The notes under the pieces are model-generated. The model saw nothing but the letters and a program-made list of their open reading frames with translations. It was not told where the DNA came from and did no database searches. Positions 35,151-47,901 of a stretch of DNA of 64,000 nucleotides are shown here, piece by piece. The translations under genes were made by a program, and so were the position numbers. How positions within the stretch are numbered: position 1 is the stretch's first letter; every line of letters starts with the position of its first letter. Source of the stretch: Mastacembelus armatus (Eukaryota; Chordata; Actinopteri; Synbranchiformes; Mastacembelidae); NCBI RefSeq assembly GCF_900324485.2, contig NC_046649.1:20941165-21005164 (forward strand), written 5' to 3'.

Positions 35151-35602
35151 CAAGTGTCTTTTTTCTGACTTGTCTCCATTTGCACCGTTTATTACACACT
35201 AACTCCTTTGTATTTACAGAGAAATGAGCCTGTTCCTAACTTTTTATTTAAAAGCATTTTAATAATGTAGGAAGACAAAGAAAAGGGGAACAAATATGAG
35301 GTCATGGGGTGCACAGCACATCCAAATGAAAATATTTATAATTTGAGTAGTAACCTGGTTAATGGTTATATCCTGAAAACAAAGTCTGAGCATCGTATCA
35401 TATGAATGTTGCTAAAATATGTATCTGATGTATGTCTGAAACATGGATTTGAACTGAACATATAACACACATGCATCAACAGCATTGCAAAGACAATAAA
35501 ACAGTAAGTTCACATGAAAAAATATAAAAGACAAACTTATGGGGATGTTTAGTTAATTATTGGTATGAGTTTATTTCTAATGTGTTTGTGTTGATATAGT
35601 TA

Positions 35603-35702
35603 NNNNNNNNNNNNNNNNNNNNNNNNNNNNNNNNNNNNNNNNNNNNNNNNNNNNNNNNNNNNNNNNNNNNNNNNNNNNNNNNNNNNNNNNNNNNNNNNNN
35701 NN
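35603..35702. other. Assembly gap (100 N)
   Basis: Exactly 100 N. The left flank matches O's upstream region up to 55728; the right flank matches P's exon at 61518. If block 2 has the same layout as block 3, about 5.8 kb is missing: an O-type gene, a P-type promoter, minisatellite, exon 1 and part of the fused exon. Confidence 0.95.
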
Positions 35703-36285
35703 TGGCACGATCAAAGGGAGGTGATATCGCACTTTCACTTGCTGCGTTTGTATCAGGTGTTAAAGCTGTAGTGTCCATTAATGGCTGCAATGCTGTTGTA
35801 AGTGTTCCTCTTTATTATCAGAATCATCAAATCATCTCACCCTTAGGGTCTGACATCACTAAGCTCATTACCACTGAGTCAGGAGCTAGCATAATCAAGT
35901 ATGGTCTTGGAGATCCCCTGGCAGAGGAGAACAAGTACAGCCTGGTCCCCACTGAACAGGCCAAGGGACATTTCCTCTTTGTGGCTTCAGAGGACGACCT
36001 TAACTGGGACAGCAAGGCTTACATGGACCAGATGGCGGAGAGACTGAAGCACCATGGGAAGGAGAACTTTGAGACTCTGTGTTACCCTGGAGCTGGACAC
36101 CTGCTTGAGCCACCTTATGGTCCATACTGCCCCTCCAGCTTTCATAGGATAGTTCACCATGTAGTCCTGTGGGGGGGTGAAGCCAGGGCCCATGCTGAAG
36201 CTGAAGTCCACCTGTGGTCAAAGATCCAGGAGTTTTCAGAACTCACCTGAGCTGTGATGCTGCACAAACTAAAGCGAAATCATAG
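35703..36285 (+). pseudogene. Locus J: P/E-type copy, 5' part in the gap, C-terminal frameshift
   Basis: The visible part starts inside the fused exon 2/3 just at the nucleophile motif (ARSKGGD) and keeps Asp (SEDDLNWD) and His (GAGHLLEPPY). One T is missing in a T run near 36230 compared with P, so the frame ends at 36250 (QEFSELT) and the last 14 or so residues, including the C-terminal tripeptide, are lost. The shift is in a homopolymer close to a gap, so it may be an assembly error. Partial rather than dead is possible. Confidence 0.75.
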
Positions 36286-37614
36286 ATTCAAATAAGATAA
36301 GAAAAATATAAAAATATAATAGCAAATCACGATAACACACGGCTGCTGAGTAATTATAGCAGATCATGTTTATGCTTCTTCTTTTGGGTAGAACTTTGAA
36401 TATTATATAATACATTATATAATTATACAATATAATATTACTTTTAATGTTTTTCCTTTAAATATTATTTATGTGATTCATTTTAACTTAGTATGGGCTG
36501 AATATGTTTAAAAGACGAACATAGTAAGATGCATTTAGCATTTTGCAGAGATCTCAAACATGGATGTCACTCTTGAAAACAGAAGGACCTGTGTCATTTG
36601 GTGTAACAGTGTGATGAACGTTTCAGACAACTATGGAGGTTTACAGCATAGACAAATAAAAGAAACCTGTTTCTGTATTAAACAACGTTATGGTGAGAAT
36701 TTCAAATTAAATGTTGGGATTTGTGTAAATTAACAGAAACACATAAAATCACCACCCACATTTCTTTCATTCTATATGGGCCCTGTGGCCCGAGACTTAT
36801 TTAGACTGTAGTAGTAAATTGTCCTTCCTCTCATTGAGAAAGATACTGTGTAAGCTGATATTTTCTATTTGGTATTTTTCAGTCTTGTATATGGACACAT
36901 TTCATTCAAGTTGAACTTAAAGATTTTTTAAAAATTTCTTCCAAATTATCTCATTTGTCTCCTTACCAAGTTTTGCAGTGTACATCATGAGTGCCTGTTA
37001 CTGAAGCCTCAGCTTATACTCTGTAAATGCTGTAAATGCTGTTTGCAAACTTGATTTTCCAACATGTAAACAAATAAATGTAAAAAAAAACAAGCCTCAA
37101 GTTGTAGCACAGTGTGGTGCTTAATTTAATTCTTAATGCCATTTTTTAACTAAATAAACAATGTTGTTATAACAATTGTTCCAGAAACTAAACTACAATA
37201 CCCAGTGTTTGGACACGTAGCTGACATTTTATCCAGCAAAACATGACAAACATTTTCAGTGGTACACTGGGGCTTTGTCTACAATGAAGCATATATACTA
37301 AAACTCACCCTAATACTTTTATTTTAATAAGGCTGTTACCCTGTTGCCTAGTTCTTCCAATTTTGAAAGGTTTCATTTGATGCCTCTGCTTATTTGGCTT
37401 GTTAAATATTAGATCCCTGGAAGATAACTTGTTTTACACAGTCTCTACTTTGTGATGTCAATTTTTTTTCATTACTTAAATATTAAGTTCAGGTGATTTT
37501 GCCACAACAGAAATAAACCTGTCCCCCAGGACGTGGTTGCTGTGGCCTGGTTGTGATTCATGGAAACAGATTTAAATCCTGCTTAGTAGAGATTATTCTG
37601 TTATTCACAGTAGA
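36286..37614. other. 3' flank of locus J
   Basis: Same as 17299-18626; nothing coding seen. Confidence 0.6.
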
Positions 37615-38024
37615 GAGTCAGGGGCTAGCGTGGTCAAGTATGCTGTGCACAATCTCCTGGCAGAGGAGAACAAGGGCAGTCTGGTCCCCACTGAACAAGC
37701 CAAGGGATGTTTCCTCTTTATAGCTTCAGAGGACGACCTCAACTGGGACAGCAAGGCTTACATGGACCAGATGGTGGAGAGACTGAAGCGCCATGGGAAA
37801 GAGAACTTTGAGTCTCTGTGTTACCCTGGAGCTGGACACTGGCTGGAGCCACCTTATGGTCCATTCTGCCCGTCCAGCTTTCATTGGGTTGCAGGCAAAC
37901 CAGTCCTGTGGGGGGGTCAGTCCAGGGCCCACACAACAGCTGAAGTTCACCTGTGGAAGAAGATCCAGGAGTTCCAAGAGCTCACCTGAGCTGTGATGCT
38001 ACACAGACTAAAGCCAAATTATAG
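37615..38024 (+). pseudogene. Locus K: exon 3 remnant (copy of F)
   Basis: Matches F base for base over its open frame (37630-37989), including the early stop after QEFQELT. No exon 1 or 2 upstream. Confidence 0.85.
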
Positions 38025-39264
38025 ATGCTATTATAGAACATTGCATTTATAACTCAGGCCTGGCAAATAGTTTTAGTGGCTGTCTTGTAATCTTTTGTAA
38101 TTTTAAGTCATTTCTGGTATAATATTAAAAAAAATTGTAAATTCTGTTTTTAGTTATTGATTATAGACAGGCAGGTAGATGGTCAGTCCCAAAGGGAAGT
38201 TAGAGTGTTGCAGCAGCACAGTTTGTATAAATAAACACCATAGATAAAGTCTTGGATTTAGACTTGGGATTTTAACTCAAGTCTTAAATCACACATACAG
38301 TGACTTGAGACTTGATTTCAGACTTGTTCTTAAAAGGCTTGGTTTGGGCTCCGGTTCTGGGACATGCGAACAGTCTTTAATTGACTTTTTTAGGTTGTTC
38401 AGCTCATTAACATTAAGGAAATGTATAAGCTGAAAGTCAACTGTAAACAACAGACAGATAAGTCAATTTCACAAACTAGACATACATTCTTAGTTCACTT
38501 CTTAGATGACACTGAAGACAATATTACAGACCTGGAATGAAATCAGGTAAATAAAGTCATTTACATGATTTTGTGGCAGGGGGGTGTGTTTTTTTTTTCA
38601 TATACCACATAGTAATAGCCAGTTTAGTCATCAACCAAACAACTAATCAGTGCTGATACTGTATATATTAATAGATAATGGAGTGATTATAATACAGTAC
38701 ATGGTTTGCAATAATTAAGATATATCAGTGCAGATTTCTAGGCAGTCTGGACTGCATGTAGGAGACTAGATTGCTACTCTCAACCATTAGAGACTTGAGA
38801 CTTGCAAAATAATCACATAAACACTTGTATCTTCTGCCTTAAAGGGACTGTGCTATATGTGTGCAATTTAAAGAAAATCTGCAAAGTAAGTGCAGTTGTC
38901 AAACACATACTGTTGAGTAAATGTGGTGGCATAGAAATATATGTATATAAAAATGCAAATAATCAAATACAATGATTTAAATATATTATTGAGGTGAATA
39001 TTCTATCATTGATGTTTGTGTTTCCCTCAGTTGTGTAAAACAAACACAGGTTAGTGAGCGTCTTCTGCTGGACAAAGTTTGCAGCTGCACTGAGCTTCAT
39101 CCACAGGAACCAGCAGTGTTTATACCAGGAAAGGTGAATCAGGTCAGTAACAGCCAGTTTATTCTTGGAGAAGTGCAATAATAGTCTGTGACTGATTGGA
39201 ACTGAGTGTTTGATTCATGTAGTGACATGTAAACATGTTGATTTGTCCTGCATCAGAGTCTTGG
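38025..39264. other. Intergenic region between K and the promoter of L
   Basis: Copy of 19037-20279 with a few single-base indels. Holds the same degenerate GACTTGAGACTTG repeat (about 38245-38335) and a CTCF-like word at 39056-39071. No gene. Confidence 0.5.
39056..39071 (-). promoter_or_regulatory. CTCF-like motif, weaker copy
   Basis: GAGCGTCTTCTGCTGG, identical to 20070-20085. Confidence 0.25.
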
Positions 39265-39946
39265 GTTGAAAGAGGATCAGATTCGGTGCGTTTACACACT
39301 GACCGGGTTTAATACGGGGGACGGGTTGGACATGTCCCCCCACCCAATACTGGAGACATCTGCATTTGTCCCATCCAAATGTTAAACCACTGAACATTAG
39401 AAAGTCTGATTTTTAAAGTGTCACACCGACTAAAAACCCGAGCACAGTGTCGATACAGAGTCAGTAAACTTTGGCCGAGATAAATCATCAGTCGTGTGGC
39501 TCAAATAACAGAAGTCACTAACGTGTTACATGAACTAGCTAGTTGAAGAATGGAAGACGATTAAACCAGTAAAGGAGTTTGAAATGACAAGTTTGGTGGT
39601 TTGTGACTGAGATTTACCCACAGCAGTTAACGTTACGTTAGCTAACGTTAGCTCTCCAACGGAGAAGTAACATCACTCTAAGGTTATGCTGTGGCTAAGC
39701 TAACTGGCTACTAGCACAACGATGGCTGATTTAAGCTTTTTAAGACGCCCTGTTTCTAACACTCTGGGTTCACTAACGTCAACTATGGTCAAGCCGTTAA
39801 AAAAAAAACAATCCGGTAACGTCAACGTAAGCTCCGCCTTTTACGTTAACGTTTTTACGTTAACGATACCATTAACTTTAGTCTCGTCTCAGTCCTGTGA
39901 CGTCAGGTCTTTCTCGGTGTTAACGGTTCCCACCGTGACTGATTGA
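39265..39946 (+). promoter_or_regulatory. CpG-richer promoter-like segment with a possible first exon, upstream of L
   Basis: Copy of 20280-20961 with TAACGTTAGC words near 39626-39655 and the same ATG (39722) and 74-codon frame. One residue differs (KKKQ for KKQQ region). The open frame survives the duplication, but too few changes have built up to show selection. Confidence 0.4.
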
Positions 39947-40119
39947 TTGATAACTATCGTTACTGTATTTGGAAACATAACTGGCACCAAAGTCACCTAC
40001 ACATTAATCATCTCATACATATTCTGGCTTTTCAGTTGTGTTTTTGTTTTGTCTTGTAATTATTGTGTTGACACTTAATTTTTTCATATTTACTGTCACA
40101 GTCACGGGACAAACTCTAC

Positions 40120-41786
40120 GTCTGTGAAGAGAGGATCTGTAGTCTGTGGAGAGAGGATCTGTAGTCTGTGGAGAGAGGATCTGTAGTCTGTGGAGAGAGG
40201 ATCTGTAGTCTGTGAAGAGAGGGTCTGTAGTCTGAAAAGAGGATCTGTAGTCTGTGGAGAGAGGATCTGTAGTCTGTGAAGAGAGGATCTGTAGTCTGTG
40301 AAGAGAGGATCTGCAGTCTGTGAAGAGAGGATCTGCAGTCTGTGGAGAGAGGATCTGTAGTCTGTGAAGAGAGGATCTGCAGTCTGTGAAGAGAGGATCT
40401 GTAGTCTGTGAAGAGACGATCAGTAGTCTGTGGAGAGAGGATCTGTAGTCTGTGGAGAGAGGATCTGTAGTCTGTGAAGAGAGGATCTGTAGTCTGTGAA
40501 GAGAGGGTCTGTAGTCTGAAAAGAGGATCTGCAGTCTGTGAAGAGAGGATCTGTAGTCTGTGAAGAGAGGGTCTGTAGTCTGAAAAGAGGATCTGCAGTC
40601 TGTGAAGAGACGATCTGTAGTCTGTGAAGAGAGGATCTGTAGTCTGTGGAGAGAGGATCTGTAGTCTGTGAAGAGAGGGTCTGTAGTCTGAAAAGAAGAT
40701 CTGTGGTCTGTTGAGAGAGGATCTGTAGTCTGTGGAGAGACGATCTGCAGTCTGTGAAGAGAGGATCTGTAGTCTGTGAAGAGAGGATCTGTAGTCTGTG
40801 GAGAGAGGATCTGTAGTTTGAGAGGATCTGTAGTCTGTGAAGAGACGATCTGTAGTCTGTGAAGAGAGGATCTGTAGTCTGTGGAGAGAGGATCTGTAGT
40901 TTGAGAGGATCTGTAGTCTGAGAGGATCTGTAGTCTGAGAGGATCTGTAGTCTGTGAAGAGAGGATCTGTAGTCTGTGAAGAGAGGGTCTGTAGTCTGAA
41001 AAGAGGATCTGCAGTCTGTGAAGAGACGGTCTGTAGTCTGTGGAGAGAGGATCTGTAGTCTGTGAAGAGAGGATCTGCAGTCTGTGAAGAGAGGATCTGT
41101 AGTCTGTGAAGAGACGATCTGTAGTCTGTGGAGAGAGGATCTGTAGTCTGTGAAGAGAGGATCTGTAGTCTGTGAAGAGAGGATCTGTAGTCTGTGAAGA
41201 GAGGGTCTGTAGTCTGAAAAGAGGATCTGCAGTCTGTGAAGAGAGGATCTGTAGTCTGTGAAGAGAGGGTCTGTAGTCTGAAAAGAGGATCTGCAGTCTG
41301 TGAAGAGAGGATCTGTAGTCTGTGAAGAGAGGATCTGTAGTCTGTGGAGAGAGGATCTGTAGTCTGTGAAGAGAAGGTATGTAGTCTGAAAAGAAGATCT
41401 GTGGTCTGTTGAGAGAGGATCTGTAGTCTGTGGAGAGACGATCTGTAGTCTGTGAAGAGAGGATCTGTAGTCTGTGAAGAGAGGATCTGTAGTCTGTGAA
41501 GAGAGGGTCTGTAGTCTGAAAAGAGGATCTGTGGTCTGTGGAGAGAGGATCTGTAGTTTGTGGTGAGACGATCTGTAGTCTGTGAAGAGAGGATCTGTAG
41601 TCTGTGAAGAGAGGGTCTGTAGTCTGAAAAGAGGGATCTGCAGTCTGTGAAGAGAGGGTCTGTAGTCTGTGAATAGAGGATCTGTAGTCTTTGAAGAGAG
41701 GATCTGCAGTCTTCGAAGAGAGGATCTGTAGTCTGTGGAGAGAGGATCTGTTGTCTGTGAAGAGAGGATCTGTAGCCTGTGGAGAG
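40120..41786 (+). repeat. 22-bp minisatellite, locus L, largest array
   Basis: About 76 units over 1.67 kb, three times the length at its sister G. Blocks of several units recur (for example GGTCTGTAGTCTGAAAAGAG followed by GATCTGCAGTC), so growth was by block duplication. At 40805-40945 units lacking the TGTGGAGA part give a 15-16-bp spacing. The minus strand is open for 560 codons, because the repeat has no stop on that strand. Confidence 0.95.
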
Positions 41787-43753
41787 ATGTCCTCCCAAGT
41801 CAGACTGAGGCTGCTGCCAAGTGCCAGATGTTTGTTTGACCCAGCCTGTTCAGGTGAAGGTGGAGGGGCTGAGGTCGAGTCAGGTGGTCACCATGAGAGC
41901 CAGATCAATGGACGAGAAAGGAGTGGTGTTCAGCTCCTCAGCCACCTACAGGGCTGATGGGAGCGGGAAGGTAGACCTGCTCAGAGACCCCTCACTCAGT
42001 GGGAGCTACGTTGGGGTTGAACCCATGGGTCTGCTGTGGTCGCTGAAGGCAGACGCCTTGCACAAGTACTTTTCAAGAACAACGCACTACAACCCCATGT
42101 GGTGAAGTTCTCTGTACATGAGGAGGACAGGGAGGACAGGATGTTGGCAGAGGTGACCAATGAGAGGCTTCTGATTGGAAACGGGTCAGCCGGGTTCCTG
42201 TCAAAGGAGGAATTTTCAGGGAGTCCTGTTTACCCCCTCAGGTGAATAATTCTGCACTTTCTGTTTTCACTACAATCTAACTACATTTTGTGTAATAATA
42301 AGAGTGATTCTGTATATCAAGAATGCATATTATATAAGATCCAGAATTTCATTTGATCAATAATTGACATTTACTGTGTTGTTTATGTCTTATGATCCAG
42401 GAGATGGTCCATTTCCTGCAGTGTGTGGATCTGTCCACTTTTGCATCTGAGAAAAGAGCCAGTCTGCTGTCCAACAAAGGCTTTGTGGTTCTGGCTTACC
42501 AGTTTACAGTGACCACCCTGACAATGTCAAACAGACAAATCTGGACCATTTTAAAGAAGCAGTGGATTTTTTACAACAACAACCAAAGGTGAGCTTTGTG
42601 AAGTTAATGATTGTTTTAGAGGACATGTTGACAATTTTTTATTCTGTCTTAAAGCAAAGGTCAGTTGTCACAGATAGGCAACATAAGTTTTTTGGTTTGA
42701 TGATGCAGAAAAAATCAGGAGCAGAGTATGAGCAGTCAACGCAGAGTCCAGGAATCAGGCAAAGTAAACACAGCGAAAGACTCAGTGGTTAGAAAACTAC
42801 AGCAGTAATGTTGTGGCTGACTGCTGCCACAGCAGACAGGTGGTAATGAAAGAGATGAGCTACAGGTGAGTCAATGAGCAGAAACTGATCAGGGGAGTGT
42901 CGTGGCAATAAAAAGAGGAACTTTTCTGAAAAAGTGTAAAACTTGATCGGCGACAGTAGTGGGGAAAAACAGAAACCCAGAGTGGAGTCTGACTAAATGA
43001 TCTCTCCCTGATTTGTTTTCATGTTTACACACTATTACTGAACCTGTCTAACATATTTAAGATTAATTTGGGGTGCTGTGGATTTTGTTCCTGGACTCTG
43101 TGTTGAAACATATTTTATTGCCTCTAACTAGCATGTTTTTCTTCTCAGGTGGGCAGTAAAGGAGTTGGGATAATATCACGGTCAAGGGAGCTGATATCGC
43201 ACTTTCACTTGCTGCTTTTGTACCAGTATTGAGGCTGTAGTGTGGATTAATGGCTGCAGCTCCATTGTGGGTGTTCCTGTGTACTATAAGAACCGCCAGA
43301 TTCTCTCAACATTACCGTTTGACTTCAACAAGGTAATTCGCACTGAATCAGGAGCTAGCATAATCAGATATGGTCTTGAAGATGCCGTGACAGAGAAGAA
43401 CAGGGCAGTCTGGTCCCCATTGAACAAGCCAAGGGACACTTCCTCTTTATAGCTTCTGGGGACGACCTCAACTGTGACAGCAAGGCTTACATGGACGAGA
43501 TGGCGGAGAGACTGAAACACATGGGAAGGAGAACTTTGAGACTGTGTGTTACCCTGAAGCTGGTCATTTATTGGAGCCACCATATGGTCCATACTGCCCC
43601 TCCGCTTTACATGGGCTCATTCGCTTCCCGGTCCTGTGGGGGGGTGAACCCAGAGCCCATGCTGCAGCTGAAGTCCACATGTGGAAGAAGATGCAGGACT
43701 TCCTCAGAACTCACTTGAAATGTGATGCTGCATAGAATAAAGCCAGGTTATAG
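41787..43753 (+). pseudogene. ACOT/BAAT-like copy, locus L, many small indels
   Basis: Exons 41787-42241, 42401-42588 and 43149-43753 correspond to G. Compared with G there are at least ten one-base indels: exon 1 near 41840, 42072, 42184 and 42208; exon 2 near 42425 and 42497; exon 3 near 43186, 43228, 43404 and 43508. A C-to-T change also gives a stop (GCATAG, 43731-43736) six residues before the normal end, removing ARL. Most indels are in short homopolymers, while the flanks match G well. Either a dying gene or poorly polished sequence; the substitution stop argues that it is at least partly real. Confidence 0.8.
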
Positions 43754-45523
43754 ATGTAGCTATAGCGATACAAACAACACATTGATAAAATCACTGCATT
43801 TATTAAGTGGAAATCACAATCTAATCCACAATTCTGAAAATTTGCTCTATTTAATTATTGATCATAGAACAGTTACACTTGTAGCACAGTATCAATGATT
43901 AGTCCATGTCTTTTGTGTAAACTGTACCAAAAACCTCTAGAAATAATGTGTTAACTTATGACCTCCTTCTAATAACAGTCTGGTAAACCTAACCTATAGT
44001 ACATCCATAGATTAGGCAAGAGGGTAGAGTTATGCAACACACTGTATGTTCTGTTGTATCACACTGGAACTTGTACCCAGAACCTCCTGACTGTTCAATA
44101 GCCCACAGTGTAAATGAACTGCTAAAAGATCATCTTCATGCTTGATGTTCCAAATTTGGAACATTAAACAAATATACTGCTATAAACTAATTCAGTGTTT
44201 CTCATGTGTGAAATTTGTTAAGCACAGTTATGATGATTTAAGTCATTTTAAGTGAACAAAGGAAATGTTTTCAGACGTTTGTCTGTATCATAATAGGAAC
44301 ATCATTAGTTGAATTTGTCTCTTGAAATTCAGTCTGAGCCCTGTTTATCAATAACTTTAGCAAAAGGTTCCTGATCAGGAACATATGACTGGGGGAACTT
44401 CTGCTCATGAAGCTTTTAAATAAACCCTGTCAGGCTGTCAGTTTCTAAGCCATGTCTGAGTTTAACTTTCTTAAATGTTTGTTAATGAGGCAATGTCGAT
44501 CATAAATACATCTTAGGACAGAAAACACGTTTAGAGTCGACCAATCAGCAGTCAGAAAGAAGAACGGTGAGGCGTAAATGTGCCTGAGCGACCAATCACT
44601 GAGCCTGTTTGTTTGTCCACATAGACCCTTTTTATTTTTTATTATTTGACTTATAACTTCGGGCTTTATAGTTTAACTTCATAACTACTGCAGGCAATCA
44701 ATATCAATTCACCCGATTGCACTACAAAGTTGACACAAACTTTTAAGTAGAAACTGGGCCTGTAGCCTGTCATTTTTTTTTCCATGGCTCAGTGCACAGA
44801 TTTACCAGTTTCTCTCTTAATCCAGATTGTATTCACATAAAGGCTCATTTAGGAGATTACCCAAGTGTCACATTTATCAAATAATGTACCATTTGATTTG
44901 TAATGCAAAAATGTTTTTATGTTGTTGTTTCCTAGTGAATCAATAAACTAACCATTCTGTGACATCCCATAAAAGTGGTGTTAATATATATATTTAGAAT
45001 CAAATTTATTGCCAACTGGATTTATTTATCATATTAGGCTATATCTAAAATATATATTTACTGTATATATTATACACAGAAAAGAATTATGTTGTGTTTT
45101 TCCAAGATTTTAAAATTGGGTGCAAGTGTAACCACTATCTTGTCTTCCTTCATTAAAAAAAAAAAGCTTAATATTGCACAATTGCATATGTTAATATGGA
45201 CAGGTGTGACCAGTACCAGTCTGTACACAGACGTTTGGAAATATATGTGTTACAATCCATTGAACTAAGTTTTTAAATCAATACATATTAAGAAATATTG
45301 AAAATAACGCAAAATTTGTGAGATCTCTTCATACAATGGAGTCTGTACAAGCACCTGTATGGTCAAGTAGAGTATGAGCTTAGGATTGTATTGATATACA
45401 TTTGGCTTGTTAATTTTTCATTTGTAATGATAGCATTGTCACTATGTTATCTGCTTGTGCTTGTCTATGCAGAACATTTACCTAACCTGTTGACTTTGCT
45501 ATGTCCACAGGACAAACTCTAAA
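43754..45523. other. 3' flank of L and upstream region of M
   Basis: Copy of 23647-25437, with the paired CCAAT boxes at 44541-44545 and 44592-44596 and the splice acceptor at 45509-45510. The short AACACATTGATAAAA repeat is present once instead of twice. No gene. Confidence 0.5.
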
Positions 45524-46030
45524 TCTGTGAAGAGAGGATGACAGAGAGGATCTGTAGTCTGTGGAGAGACGATCTTTAGTCTGTGGAGAGAGGATCTGTG
45601 GTCTGTGGAGAGAGGATCTGTAGATTATGGAGAGAGGATCTGTAGTCTGTGGAGAGAGGATCTTTAGTCTGTAGAGAGACGATCTTTAGTCTGTGGAGGG
45701 AGGATCTGTGGTCTGTGAAGAGAGGATCTGTAGTTTATGGAGAGAGGATCTGTAGTCTGTGAAGAGAGGATCTGTAGTCTGTGGAGAGAGGATCTGTAGT
45801 CTATGGAGAGAGGATCTGTAGTCTGTGGAGAGACGATCTGTAGTCTGTGGAGAGAGGATCTGTAGTCTGTGAAGAGAGGATCTGTAGTCTGTGGAGAGAG
45901 GATCTGTAGTCTGTGGAGAGAGGATCTGTAGTCTGTGGAGAGAGGATCTGTAGTCTGTGAAGAGAGGATCTGTAGTCTGTGGAGAGAGGATCTGTAGTCT
46001 GTGGAGAGAGGATCTGTAGTCTGTGGAGAG
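45524..46030 (+). repeat. 22-bp minisatellite, locus M
   Basis: About 22 units, one or so fewer than H but otherwise the same order of variants. Confidence 0.95.
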
Positions 46031-47901
46031 ATGTCCTCCCAAGTCAGACTGAGGCTGCTGCCAAGTGCCAGATGTTTGTTTGACGAGCCTGTTCAGGTGA
46101 AGGTGGAGGGGCTGAGGTCGAGGCAGGTGGTCACCATGAAAGCCAGATCAACGGACGAGAAAGGAGTGGTGTTCAGCTCCTCAGCCACCTACAGGGCTGA
46201 TGGGAGCGGGGAGATAGACCTGCTCAGAGACCCCTCACTCAGTGGGAGCTACGTTGGGGTTGAACCCATGGGTCTGCTGTGGTCGATGAAGGCAGATGCC
46301 TTGCACAAAAAGTTTCAAAAACCATGTGCACTAAATCCCCATGTGGTGAAGTTCTCTGTACATGAGGAGGACAGGGAGGACAGGATGTTGGCAGAGGTGA
46401 CCAATGAGAGGCTTCTGATTGGAAATGGGGTCAGTCGGCTTCCTGTCAAAGGGAGGAATTATCAGGGAGTCCTGTTTACCCCCCCCAGGTAAAATAGTTC
46501 TGTACTTTATGTTTTCACCACAGTCTGTACAACATACAGTGCTGTAGTTATGACTGTGTTTGTAGTTGTTACAGTTTAGTGTCATTGCATCAAAATATTA
46601 AATTCAACAATTCATACAATGTAATGAGCTAAGATTTCCTATGATTCTCTATAGACATTTACTGTGTTGTATATGTCTTATGATCCAGGAGAAGGTCCGT
46701 TTCCTGCAGTGTTGGATCTCTGCACCTTTGTATCTGAGAAAAGAGCCAGTCTGCTGGCCAACAAAGGCTTTGTGGTTCTGACTGTACCAGTTTACACTGA
46801 TCGCCCTGACAATGTCAAACAGATGCATCTGGATCATTTTAAAGAAGCAGTGGATTTTTTACAACAACAACCAAAGGTGAGCTGTGTGAAGTAAATTATG
46901 CTTTTAAGGGTCAGTCCACAATTTTGCAAGTTTGTTTTAAATCAAAGGTTGGATTCAGGTCTTGTTCAACTGTACATGTTTTTCTGAGGTTCAGAATCAG
47001 AATTGGATTAATAGCCAGGTATGTGTGACAAACATTTGGCGTTGTGTCACCACATGGTAACACAATCTGTACATAACTGAAAACAGTATTTACAGTTTAG
47101 CAGTTTAGCTCTGACATATTAAGTGGATTTCTTCCAAATTACAATCTTTTAACACAAAATCGCTGTTTTACCTTCATAGCCCAATTCCTGAAGTAAAAAA
47201 TATGTTTAAGCATATTATAACACCTCTAATTTGCTAACTTATTTTTATTCTTATTTTTATTCTTATTATCTTATTATTATTCTTCTCAGGTGTGCAGTAA
47301 AGGAGTTGGCATAATATCACGATCAAAGGGAGGAGAAATTGCACTTTCACTTGCTGCTTTTTTTTTGCCTGGTGTTGAAGCTGTAGTGTGGATTAATGGC
47401 TGCAGTGCTGTTGCAGGTGTTCCTCTGTACTATAAGAACCAACAAATCATCCCACCAATACCATTTGACTTGAGCAAGATTATTCTCACTGAATCGGGAG
47501 CTAGCATGATCAATTATACCCTTGAAAATCCTGTGGCAGAGAAGAACAAGGGCAGCCTGGTCCCCATTGAACAAGCCAAGGGACGGTTCCTCTTTGTGGC
47601 TTCAGAGGACGACCTCTGCTTGAACAGTAAGGTTTACATGGAGCAGATAGTGGAGAGACTGAAGCACCATGGGAAGGAGAACTTTGAGACTATGAGTTAT
47701 CCTGGATCTGGACACATGCTGGAGCCGCCATATGGTCCATACTGCACCTCCAGCTTTCATGGGGTCGTTCCCCATGTAGTCCTGTGGGGGGGGGAGGCCA
47801 GGACCCATGCTGCAGCTGAAGTCCACCTGTGGTCAAAGATTCAGGAGTTCTTCAGAACTCACCTGAGCTGTGATGCTGCACAAACTAAAGTCAAAATATA
47901 G
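46031..47901 (+). CDS. ACOT/BAAT-like enzyme, locus M, complete but with one extra C in exon 1
   Basis: Exons 46031-46488, 46689-46876 and 47290-47901. Close copy of H. Exon 1 is 458 nt because the C run before the donor has eight C instead of seven; taken literally this breaks the frame at the splice junction. The A run after the donor is also one longer, so a homopolymer consensus error is plausible. In exon 3 GCTTTTGTACCT is changed to a longer T run and gains three bases, keeping the frame (AAFFLPGV). The triad motifs SRSKGG, EDD and GSGH and the C-terminal VKI are as in H. Confidence 0.65.

Larger units (their letters stand above)
25431..45510 (+). repeat. Segmental duplication block 2 (about 20 kb, loci H-L)
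   Basis: The order H-I-J-K-L, with intergenic elements, repeats as M-N-O-P-Q from 45511. Matching points are about 20.06-20.14 kb apart: H to M 20,063; I to N 20,131; first-exon donor 35144 to 55282. Backward, L matches G at 20,115. The similarity includes introns, SINE and LINE relics. Confidence 0.9.

Noticed and set aside
40116-41798. 560-codon minus-strand open frame (TDYRSSLHRLQILSPQ repeats), and similar ones at 7187, 10833, 15308, 21132, 25623, 30692, 45686 and 50775
   Set aside because: The reverse complement of the 22-bp unit has no stop in any frame, so any array is open along its length. No ATG context, conservation or domain supports translation.
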